DNA of 13,060 nucleotides, taken from NCBI GenBank assembly GCA_937904375.1, contig CALDIG010000274.1, positions 1 to 13,060 of the forward strand, written 5' to 3'. The position numbers and the translations under genes were made by a program. The stretch is from an uncultured Prevotellaceae bacterium. GTDB taxonomy: Bacteria; Bacteroidota; Bacteroidia; Bacteroidales; Muribaculaceae. Positions 5,521-12,131 of this stretch are shown piece after piece. Positions within the stretch are counted from its first letter, which is position 1; every line of letters begins with the position of its first letter. The notes under the pieces were generated by a model. It did not search any database and was not told the origin of the DNA. It saw nothing but the letters and a program-made list of their open reading frames with translations.

Positions 5521-8334
5521 TTATTCAGCGTCAATTTCATTTATTATATCCCCGAGGCGCTTGTTGGCGGCGATGTCATAGTCGGGGAGGTCGCACGAGA
5601 GGATGTAGCCCACTTTCAGATACTCAATCCATGTCCACTCAAAGCCGTAGCGTGGCAATCGGGTGAGGGCTTGGCGGTCGGCCTTGTTATAGCCTTTCTC
5701 GCGCAGCTTGCGGTTCACTTGGTCGAGTTCTTCGAGCAGTTTCACGCCTGTGGAGTCGTTGTGCGACGAGAGCATCTCTTCGCTGATGTTGAGCTTGAGC
5801 CTGCTGTTCTTCTCGAGAATGTTGTTGAACTGCTTGCTGTCGATGTAATCGAAGCCAAAGGTAGTGACGAAGTGGTTGAACTCCATAGCCAGATAGTCGG
5901 CAATGATACCCACGGCGCTGTCGGTGTCGAAGGTGGTGATGTACTCGTCGATGCGCTTGGTGATGCGGTCGTGCATTCCCAGGAAGCGGTAGAGCCTGAT
6001 GAGGTTGGTGGTCATGTCGCTCACGGCGGGGATGGTGTCTTTGCACTTGGGCACAGCATATTGTGTGAGGAACTCATCAAACCAGAAACTCTCCACCATC
6101 GTTGCCACTTGGCTCGCCTGAGAGTTTACCATGCGGTTGGAGTTGAGCAGCTTGTCGATGTCGATGCCTTCGGCAGCGAGCATCTCGGCGCACTCTTCCT
6201 CGGTATCTACGCCAAGCGAGTCGCACAGCGTCTCCAGATTCTTAGCCCGCGAGGCTTCGGTGCTCAGTCCAAAGCGCATGAAGAGGGCCTTCTCGGAGTC
6301 GGGCTGCGATGTGGTAGTAACTGTGTTGTTGAGGGCGTTGTGGATTTTCTCATAGAGGTGCGGCTCGTCAATCATCATGATGTCGAGCATTTTGCCGAAG
6401 GCGGCAGGGTCGTTGCCCTCAATCTTGCCAAGCTGAAGGTTGGCCTGCGCCGCCTGTCGCTTGGCTTTCTTAATCTCGTCGTCGGCCGAGCCACTGTGGT
6501 AGTACTTGGTGAGCAAGCTCTTGAGCGAAGCCACGAGGCGGGTGATTTCGGAGCCGAACATGTTATCGCGGGCCTGCTTCACACGCGGGGCGAGCTGGTT
6601 AAGGGCACTAATGATGGGCTTTGTGCCATCATTGTTGAGGGTTGCCGCGCTGTCCCACGCTTGCGCCGCATCAACAAAGTGCTGCTGCACGAAGTCGTAG
6701 CTCACGAAGGAGTCCTTGAGGCACTGCATGAAGTTGGGGAACGCCGCCGGGATTATCTCCTCGGTCTCGGGCGACTTGGTGTTAGGGTTGTAGCCAGTGA
6801 ACGACTTGGTGGAGTACTTGAAGTCGCGCAGCATGAAGATGCTGCGGAAGGGGTGGCCGGTAGTCCACTGGTTGAACCAGTGGGTCTGGTCCTCGTCGGT
6901 GTTGGCGCGCAGCACTTCTTTCTCGAGAACAATCTTGAAGCGGTTGTCCCATCGCCGTCGCAGCTCCTCGAGCTTGGTGGGCGAGTCGTTGGTCTGGTAT
7001 TCTAGGTCGAGGTTGAAGAAGGTGCTGATGATGAACAGCGGCGACATCTGTGTGTCGCGCATGAAGTTGTCGCGCTCGGCGGTATTTTCGCCCACATTAT
7101 TCTTCACCCACTGCTCAAGGACGATGCCCATCTTGCTCTCGGCACTTTGCATGTTGTTATGGCAGAGCATGAGCGAGCTGATGCGCTTGGTGTCGCTGTA
7201 GCGGTTGAAGAGGTAGGTCACCTTGCCGCGGCGCAGCACTACCGAGAGGTTCTTGCCGTTGGCGAGTTTCTCGGAGTTCATGTTCTCGGGGCGTCGCTCG
7301 CCAGGGAAATCGAGGATGTCGAGGCAAGAGAGGAAGTTGCGTGTCTCGCTCTCGAGTGCCGGCAATGACATATAAAGCTCGGCAACGAGTGCGCTGAGCT
7401 CGCCCTTGCGCATCTCTATCGACATGTTTTGCTGGGTAGTGACGATGGCGGTGGGGCGATAGTCGGGAAGTTCTATCTCGGCTTCGTCATAAATCTCGTC
7501 GAGGCGTGCCACGTCGAGCAGCGTGCCATGCTTCTTGAGCACCGCGTCGAAGGGGACATATACCGTGGGGCTGAACCTGATGGAGCGGTAGGCGGTGATG
7601 AGGGTGTCGAAGAGACGGTTGATAGCCGCATTGTCGAACCACAGCAGCTTGATAGCTGCGATGAGCTGTTCATCGGTGAGGCGGTTCACGTTGAACAGCA
7701 AGAACGAGAATAGCCCCGACTCGGGGTCGGTGAGGTTAGCGACACGCTGCTTCATGGTGGAGTTGCGCAGATAGTCGTAGATGTCCATCACGTCGTCCTG
7801 AGTGAGGATGGGTGAGGGATTGGGTACCGACGACACGGCTATAGAGTCGCAGTAACTGTGTATATAGTCGATTTTCTTTATCTCGGCGTTGTCGTAGTCG
7901 GTCTGTGTGTGATAGGCCTCACACAAGACGAGGATAATGTCGGCAACCGAGAGCAGGCGTGCTTTGAGGTAGCCTTCGGGAACCGTGGGGTCGGTGTTGG
8001 AGGTGAAGCGTGTCACCACGCCGGTGGCCTCTACTCGCGAGTTGGGGTTGCTGGGGTTTATCTCGTCGATGAAGTTGTACTCGCGGCGGCCGTCGGTGAC
8101 GGTGAAGGGCTTGCCGGGGTCACTCATCAGTGCGCTCACGAGGTAGGATTTACCCATCTGGCTCTCTCCAAAGGCTGCTGTGGAGCAGCGCTCGTCGGCG
8201 GCAAACTGGATTTTCTTGAACGCACGTCGTAGGTTCACCAGTTGCTCGAGGTAGTTCTGCCTCTCGCTCTCGGGAACATTAGACTGCCATGAGATGGCTT
8301 TCTCTACTATGTGAAGATATTGATTGATATTCAT
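5521..8334 (-). CDS. SrfC-like P-loop NTPase (937 aa)
   Basis: This is a large soluble P-loop NTPase resembling the SrfC family of putative virulence factors. An N-terminal helix (~1-48) leads into the first strand and Walker A G56-ESQMGKS63, followed by a switch-like segment VEATGVVTRFT (101-111). A second hydrophobic strand ends in the Walker B/G3 motif D342-FPG345. Further on is RRGKVTYLFNRY (368-379). At the position expected for G4 (N/T-K-x-D) the sequence reads LMLCHNNMQ (~388-396), so guanine specificity cannot be assumed. The remaining ~530 residues are mostly predicted helix with charged and Leu-rich stretches, which suits a dynamin-like or scaffold region. There is no signal peptide or membrane span. 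It starts 4 bp after the SrfB-like gene's stop codon, so its ribosome-binding region lies inside that gene and the two are surely co-expressed. The family assignment is from recalled motif resemblance and should be confirmed by profile search. Confidence 0.8.
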   Translation of the reverse strand: MNINQYLHIVEKAISWQSNVPESERQNYLEQLVNLRRAFKKIQFAADERCSTAAFGESQMGKSYLVSALMSDPGKPFTVTDGRREYNFIDEINPSNPNSRVEATGVVTRFTSNTDPTVPEGYLKARLLSVADIILVLCEAYHTQTDYDNAEIKKIDYIHSYCDSIAVSSVPNPSPILTQDDVMDIYDYLRNSTMKQRVANLTDPESGLFSFLLFNVNRLTDEQLIAAIKLLWFDNAAINRLFDTLITAYRSIRFSPTVYVPFDAVLKKHGTLLDVARLDEIYDEAEIELPDYRPTAIVTTQQNMSIEMRKGELSALVAELYMSLPALESETRNFLSCLDILDFPGERRPENMNSEKLANGKNLSVVLRRGKVTYLFNRYSDTKRISSLMLCHNNMQSAESKMGIVLEQWVKNNVGENTAERDNFMRDTQMSPLFIISTFFNLDLEYQTNDSPTKLEELRRRWDNRFKIVLEKEVLRANTDEDQTHWFNQWTTGHPFRSIFMLRDFKYSTKSFTGYNPNTKSPETEEIIPAAFPNFMQCLKDSFVSYDFVQQHFVDAAQAWDSAATLNNDGTKPIISALNQLAPRVKQARDNMFGSEITRLVASLKSLLTKYYHSGSADDEIKKAKRQAAQANLQLGKIEGNDPAAFGKMLDIMMIDEPHLYEKIHNALNNTVTTTSQPDSEKALFMRFGLSTEASRAKNLETLCDSLGVDTEEECAEMLAAEGIDIDKLLNSNRMVNSQASQVATMVESFWFDEFLTQYAVPKCKDTIPAVSDMTTNLIRLYRFLGMHDRITKRIDEYITTFDTDSAVGIIADYLAMEFNHFVTTFGFDYIDSKQFNNILEKNSRLKLNISEEMLSSHNDSTGVKLLEELDQVNRKLREKGYNKADRQALTRLPRYGFEWTWIEYLKVGYILSCDLPDYDIAANKRLGDIINEIDAE

Positions 8335-8338
8335 AGTG

Positions 8339-11300
8339 TCAGTTGTTGGTGTTTAGTTCGGTGGTTGCGATGTTCAAATTAAATTCTCCTGAGTCGAGCC
8401 AGTAGGTTTGCGGGTCGTTGATGCTTTGCACTTGCAGGACGAAGTCATCGGCCTTGAGTTCCTCGCCGTCATTGCCGGTGACCGATGCTATGGTGATGCG
8501 CTCCTTATCCTCGTCGTAGGCCTCGCGCTCTATCTCAAAGGTGAACGGTCCCTTCTTTAGCAACTCGTTGCGGTAGTCGTTGAGCATGCGCTGCAGCTGC
8601 TCGGGGGTGAGCATCTTGCCCTTGCTGATGCGCTCCTTGATGCGGCGGTTGTCGATGTCCATTACATAGAAAGGCCTGATAGGGTAGATGCTTATGTCAA
8701 ACTGCTTTGCCCCTATGTAGCATGGGAAGGTGTTGATAATCATGCGTCCGTTGTTGACGGTGGGGGTGATGATACATTCTTCTTTGGGGATGCCGCCCAC
8801 TTTGTAGAAACTCTCGGTGGTGGGGGTGAGCTTGCCGCTGAGGTCGCTCAGGTCGAGCGAGAACTCGTTGAGGCCGCCCGCCATTGATGCCAGGTAGCCT
8901 ATCATGGCTCCCACAGGCACGATGCTCTTGGTGTCGTGCATGTAGCCGTTCTCGTCGCGGAAAGGATACCACCGCCCTATGCGGTATTTGCCCAGGACGA
9001 TGAGGCGGTTGGGGCTCACGGGGAAGTACTTGAGGAAGCAGTCCTTGATGGGCTTGAGCATGGTGGGACGTCCCGAGAGCACCACGATGTCGCAGTCGTG
9101 GGCATAGAGCAGTGTGGAGATTGACTCTATGAGAGAGTCGAGCGATTTCTCCACGTGCTGCGAGAGAAGGTTGTAGTCGTAGGTCCACACCACATCTTGC
9201 AGCTCAAAGCCGAAGCGCTCCTTGAAGGCCTGGCACACGATGCTGCTGGGCTTGGTGTCGCCAAACATCTCGTCGAAGTTCAGCTCCAGGTATCGCTCTC
9301 CCTCGCTCAGCAGGCTCAGGAAGCGGTACATGACGGGGACGTTGACCTGCATGTTGAAGTCTCGGCGCATGATGCGGTCTTTGAAGGTCATCATGTTGTT
9401 GTCGGGACCGAAGAAGTGGTATAAAATCTTGTATGCCTCCTGGTGGGTCTTGCCCATCTTCTCGGTGAGGTGGCGGTAGAGGATGCCGTTGTCGCTCTCG
9501 ATAATCACGTTGTGGACTAGCACCTGTAGCATGTCGTCGCCAGCAACATTGAAGCTGTCCCAGTAGATGGGGTTGGGTCTGATTTGCGAGGCGTTGCTCT
9601 CGTTATAGCGATATTGGCACACCATCACGTCGGTAGTGCCGGCACCGATATCCACCGAGCCCACCCTTAGGGTGTCGCACTCGGTGCCGTCGATGTCGCG
9701 TTTCTTGCCATAGAGCTTGAAGTAGAGGTCGCTGCGGTTCTTGTAACGCTCGCAGAACTGTGCGTAGAGATACACAAACTGTGAGCAAGTGGCTTCGTCG
9801 TAGTACCACTGCTTTTGCTCCTCACTGTCGTAGCGTCGTGGTTGCTCGCCGGGTATCACCTGCATGTGCAGTTTCAGGCTGTTGTTGTCGATGATGTGGT
9901 GGTAGGAATTGATGATTTTCACTGCGTCGCCAAAGCTGTCGTAGAGGGCTTGACGCTCCACGCGCGACATTGCGGTAGGGCATGTGATGATTACCCGTTC
10001 GAGGCGGCGAGGCGTGTTGCGCAGGTCGTGGCGCTCGCGCGACTGGAAGCTGTTGATTTGGGTTATAGCTTGTTCTATTATCTCAATGAAGGCGAGGGTC
10101 ATGAGCGAGCAGCGCGAGTAGTGCGCCCCTATGCCATAGCCCTCGGCGTTGTAGGTGCCGTCGTCGTTGATGAAGCAGGTGAGACCCTCGATGATGGGAG
10201 GCAGCGAGTAGTTCTCGTTTCCTATGTTGACAAAGCGCCACTCGTTCTCGGTGCGCTTGGTGTCCCATAGGTAGCGCTTGGGGCTGGAGTTGGTGGAGAT
10301 GGTCTCAAGACCCAGGTTGAGGGCTGTTGCCTCGTGGTTGAGATAGTTGGCCTCACGGCCCAGGCGTATGATGCTTGGCCACACAAACTGGTTGCTGCCG
10401 GCAATGTTCTTGCCTATCGTGACTTTGCGGAACGCCAGCCGCATGTCGAAGGTCTCCTCCACGCGGTTGAGTTCTCCGTTGTGGAGAATTACTTGGGTGA
10501 AATTCTGGAGTCGCAGCGGATCGACCTTGGTGAAGTCCTGTGTGAACTTGTTGTTCTCGAAGAGCAGGGCCGAGGTGCGTGAGTTGCCAATGTCGATGAT
10601 CATCTCCACATTAACGATGTTCACGTCGCGGTCGCGCATGAGCTTCACCGTGGAGAAGAAGTCGTCGAGACTGCTCAGGTACTTGATGAGCATGAGGTAG
10701 GTGGCGAGAAACTCATATTTGTGCCGGCCGTCTTTGAGTTCGAGCACGTCGAAGTTCTTGGCTTCGGGATAGACGATTTCCATCAGGTAGTCGCGCACCC
10801 AGTTGTTGTTCCAGGTGCAGTAGTCGATGAGCTGACGCTCGTTGCCGCACAGCCCGAAGTTCTTCTCGGTCTCGCCGTCGCTCATGAACACTGGGTATTC
10901 CTTGTAGGCATCAAAGGCATTGTAGCGAGCCTGAGTGTCGAAGGCGAGCACCACGTCGGCGGTGAGGATACCGGCATTGGTCTCGCGCGGCACAATCATG
11001 AATTTGCACCAGTTATAGGGGCCCTTCTTATAGTCGCCGGTATCGTCTTTCTCGATAAACGGCATGGGCAGCCACACGTTGAAGTAGTGGCTCAGGAACT
11101 TATTGTTGGCGGCAAGCTTCGAGAAGAAGATGCCCGAAGTCTCCTCCTCGTTGTCGCCAACGTTAAACTGCTGCACCTCGGGGTTGGCGAGAATGATTGC
11201 TTCGCTAGTGGTGAGCTTGTTGTCATTGTCGAGATACCCTTTCTCGCGCAGCTGCGAGGTGAGCACCACCACTTGGTTGCTCAGGGTGTAGGCAAATTCA

Positions 11301-11428
11301 AGTTTCCACTGAAAGCGCTCGTCGTCAAATGACTCGGCAAAGCGGCATTTAAACCCTGCATTGAGGTTGATGTCGATGCGTTTCGACAGTAGCTGAATGC
11401 CAGAATTGGCGATTAATGAATAGTCCAT
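8339..11428 (-). CDS. SrfB-like ATPase with actin/Hsp70-type fold (1029 aa)
   Basis: First gene of the operon. Its nucleotide-binding core has the three hallmark elements of the actin/Hsp70/sugar-kinase superfamily: phosphate-1 D279-IGNSRTSALLF, phosphate-2 D593-IGAGTTDVMV, and an adenosine-type motif VVLSGRPTML (782-791) followed by PVGAMIGYLA (838-847). The SGRP form and ~1000-residue length match the SrfB 'virulence protein' family. The first ~270 residues, before the core, form a separate domain of unknown function. The ~160 residues at the end look like a beta-rich/helical appendage. No signal peptide or membrane segment is seen, so it is predicted cytoplasmic. SrfB and SrfC families co-occur in proteobacterial srfABC loci, and here the SrfC-like gene follows by 4 bp. 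The ATG is preceded by an A-rich leader and by a candidate promoter ~95-130 bp upstream. Its biochemical role is not established; ATP-driven assembly or chaperone-like remodelling is inferred from the fold. Confidence 0.85.
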   Translation of the reverse strand: MDYSLIANSGIQLLSKRIDINLNAGFKCRFAESFDDERFQWKLEFAYTLSNQVVVLTSQLREKGYLDNDNKLTTSEAIILANPEVQQFNVGDNEEETSGIFFSKLAANNKFLSHYFNVWLPMPFIEKDDTGDYKKGPYNWCKFMIVPRETNAGILTADVVLAFDTQARYNAFDAYKEYPVFMSDGETEKNFGLCGNERQLIDYCTWNNNWVRDYLMEIVYPEAKNFDVLELKDGRHKYEFLATYLMLIKYLSSLDDFFSTVKLMRDRDVNIVNVEMIIDIGNSRTSALLFENNKFTQDFTKVDPLRLQNFTQVILHNGELNRVEETFDMRLAFRKVTIGKNIAGSNQFVWPSIIRLGREANYLNHEATALNLGLETISTNSSPKRYLWDTKRTENEWRFVNIGNENYSLPPIIEGLTCFINDDGTYNAEGYGIGAHYSRCSLMTLAFIEIIEQAITQINSFQSRERHDLRNTPRRLERVIITCPTAMSRVERQALYDSFGDAVKIINSYHHIIDNNSLKLHMQVIPGEQPRRYDSEEQKQWYYDEATCSQFVYLYAQFCERYKNRSDLYFKLYGKKRDIDGTECDTLRVGSVDIGAGTTDVMVCQYRYNESNASQIRPNPIYWDSFNVAGDDMLQVLVHNVIIESDNGILYRHLTEKMGKTHQEAYKILYHFFGPDNNMMTFKDRIMRRDFNMQVNVPVMYRFLSLLSEGERYLELNFDEMFGDTKPSSIVCQAFKERFGFELQDVVWTYDYNLLSQHVEKSLDSLIESISTLLYAHDCDIVVLSGRPTMLKPIKDCFLKYFPVSPNRLIVLGKYRIGRWYPFRDENGYMHDTKSIVPVGAMIGYLASMAGGLNEFSLDLSDLSGKLTPTTESFYKVGGIPKEECIITPTVNNGRMIINTFPCYIGAKQFDISIYPIRPFYVMDIDNRRIKERISKGKMLTPEQLQRMLNDYRNELLKKGPFTFEIEREAYDEDKERITIASVTGNDGEELKADDFVLQVQSINDPQTYWLDSGEFNLNIATTELNTNN

Positions 11429-11472
11429 CTTTTGTTTTATAGTTTGATTTCGTTTTTTATCGTGATTTATCG

Positions 11473-11480
11473 CAAAATTA
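11473..11480 (-). promoter_or_regulatory. secondary -7-like element (TAATTTTG)
   Basis: On the minus strand this reads TAATTTTG, a perfect match to TAnnTTTG, about 45 bp upstream of the SrfB-like ATG. No TTTG lies at the usual 19-21 nt further upstream (the nearest is about 31 nt away), so it is weaker than the candidate at 11524-11558. It may be a chance match in AT-rich DNA or an additional start site. Confidence 0.2.
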
Positions 11481-11523
11481 TTTCTATTACTGACACTTTT
11501 TATAGATATTGCAAAATAAATGC

Positions 11524-11558
11524 CAAAGATACTTATTTTTTATGATAAATGATGCAAA
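11524..11558 (-). promoter_or_regulatory. candidate Bacteroidetes-type promoter of the SrfB-like operon
   Basis: On the minus strand TATCTTTG (11531-11524) is a perfect match to the Bacteroidetes -7 element TAnnTTTG. A TTTG (11558-11555) upstream can serve as the -33 element. The spacer is 23 nt, slightly longer than the usual 19-21. Initiation would fall near 11517, giving an A/T-rich leader of about 90 nt before the SrfB-like start codon. It is the best promoter match directly ahead of the operon. No hairpin between it and the ATG suggests attenuation. Confidence 0.5.
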
Positions 11559-11584
11559 TTTCTCTTTTTTTAAGTAATGTGGTG

Positions 11585-11608
11585 CAAATTAAGATACAAA
11601 TTAAGATA
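11585..11608. repeat. perfect tandem 12-mer upstream of the operon promoter
   Basis: CAAATTAAGATA is present twice without mismatch at 11585-11596 and 11597-11608. The array is about 27 bp upstream of the -33 candidate. Each unit on the minus strand ends in TTAATTTG, one base away from the -7 consensus. It could be a direct-repeat binding site for a regulator, a remnant promoter, or a chance duplication. Confidence 0.6.
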
Positions 11609-11652
11609 ACATAGGCATACTTCTCCAAACTTATTGCGGCTTTTATTTCATA

Positions 11653-11721
11653 ATGCCGGGAATAAATGACGAACTCCCCACTTTGGATGATTTCTTTGTG
11701 AAGGAAAATGCTGAAAAATGA
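11653..11721 (+). CDS. doubtful 22-codon ORF on the opposite strand
   Basis: An ATG at 11653 opens a 22-codon frame ending in TGA at 11719-11721. The peptide begins MPGINDELPTLDDFF and is rich in Asp/Glu. Its composition looks more protein-like than the AT-rich surroundings. There is no Shine-Dalgarno or clear promoter, no known family match comes to mind, and a frame of this length arises easily by chance. It could be a small protein or the remnant of the start of a lost gene. It is reported because it is the only plus-strand frame in the window that is not a shadow of a minus-strand gene. Confidence 0.12.
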   Translation: MPGINDELPTLDDFFVKENAEK

Positions 11722-11821
11722 AAAATAAAAACGGTGGTGTAAGATGGCTTGGCACCATTGTCTCGTGTTTGGAAGGCAACGTCAAAATGTTGTTAATGAT
11801 GCGAAAAGCCCCATTTTTGAT

Positions 11822-11942
11822 AATATAAAATCACCCAAGGCACGCCTCGGGTGATTTTACGTTTTGATTTGGTATAATTTATATATTTCTATATAAATCA
11901 AGTTGATAATTATTGCCAATGTGTTGTGAAAAGGCAATATTT
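11822..11942 (-). ncRNA. candidate structured small RNA (~120 nt)
   Basis: A TACTTTTG element (TAnnTTTG, minus strand, 11954-11947) would start a transcript near 11940. That RNA opens directly with a hairpin of 7 bp (TATTGCC/GGCAATA, 11939-11933 with 11917-11911, 15-nt loop). A second hairpin follows, of 9 bp with a 4-nt loop (11898-11877). It then ends in a long terminator hairpin (11858-11827) and a U-rich tail. No open reading frame is visible inside. A good -33 TTTG is lacking at the right distance, so the promoter is tentative. Alternatives are a leader element of a longer transcript into the SrfB-like operon, or AT-rich spacer with coincidental palindromes. No known RNA family is recognised. 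Confidence 0.3.
11827..11858 (-). terminator. strong intrinsic terminator hairpin in the spacer
   Basis: The arms AAAATCACCC (11827-11836) and GGGTGATTTT (11849-11858) pair perfectly. The stem continues through AGGC/GCCT (11838-11841 with 11844-11847), with one odd pair between 11837 and 11848. That pair is A·C in plus-strand RNA but a G·U wobble in minus-strand RNA, so the helix is uninterrupted only on the minus strand. In minus-strand RNA the hairpin is followed by UUUUAUAUUAU; in plus-strand RNA it is followed by another U-rich stretch, so bidirectional action is possible. It lies ~215 bp beyond the kbl terminator, so it is more likely to end a separate short transcript. Confidence 0.65.
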
Positions 11943-11946
11943 TTTA

Positions 11947-11954
11947 CAAAAGTA
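11947..11954 (-). promoter_or_regulatory. -7-like element ahead of the candidate small RNA
   Basis: The minus strand reads TACTTTTG, a perfect TAnnTTTG match placed 7-8 nt before the first hairpin of the candidate RNA. No TTTG occurs 19-21 nt upstream; T-rich sequence (CTTTTT around 11973-11978) is the closest substitute. The element lies inside an imperfect inverted repeat (TTTAC at 11943-11947 and GTAAA at 11965-11969), which could be an operator or chance. Confidence 0.3.
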
Positions 11955-12072
11955 ATTCTTTTTCGTAAATTAAAAAGCTTTTTGCAAAAAAAGTTATTAA
12001 CAAGGAGAAATTTGGTGCTTTGCTGGTTTTGCATCTTAGGTTGCTCTTGTCACTAAATTTTCCAAAGAGAAG

Positions 12073-12107
12073 AAATCCCTCAGGCTAATGTAGTGCCCGA
12101 GGGATTT
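12073..12107 (-). terminator. intrinsic terminator of kbl
   Basis: The hairpin arms AAATCCCTC (12073-12081) and GAGGGATTT (12099-12107) extend by GGC/GCC around a 9-nt loop. The single irregular pair (12082/12098) is A·C on the plus strand but U·G on the minus strand, so the stem is continuous in the kbl transcript. It begins about 25 nt after the kbl stop codon and is followed on the minus strand by the pyrimidine run UUCUUCUCUUU. This separates kbl from the downstream genes. Confidence 0.8.
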
Positions 12108-12131
12108 CCTACTTATGAAAAAGAAACAGTT

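Larger units (their letters stand above)
11429..12131. other. AT-rich intergenic region between kbl and the SrfB-like operon
   Basis: About 700 bp without a substantial gene. From high to low coordinate it holds the kbl terminator (12107-12073); an AT-rich stretch with a 12-bp palindrome AAAAAGCTTTTT (11972-11983); a candidate small RNA unit (11942-11822); a stretch (11821-11620) in which I see only a doubtful plus-strand ORF; a tandem 12-mer (11585-11608); and the promoter candidate and leader of the SrfB-like gene. No tRNA, insertion sequence or CRISPR repeat is visible. Confidence 0.85.

Noticed and set aside
5467..7005. 512-codon open frame on the plus strand opposite the SrfC-like gene
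   Set aside because: It is antisense to a gene with clear motifs. Its translation is a Val/Leu/Gly/His-rich string with no recognisable domain, as expected from codon bias on the complementary strand. The same applies to the plus-strand frames at 434-1666, 4167-5150, 2805-3701 and 12093-12911.
98..11428. Recently acquired genomic island with integrase or insertion sequence boundaries
   Set aside because: No transposase, integrase, tRNA or attachment-like duplication is visible. By eye the operon's codon usage and GC look like those of the neighbouring kbl gene. A composition calculation would be needed to say more.
11971..11983. Palindrome AAAAAGCTTTTT as a terminator
   Set aside because: It is A/T-dominated with a single GC step and no loop, so it would form a very weak hairpin. 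It is more likely chance in AT-rich DNA.
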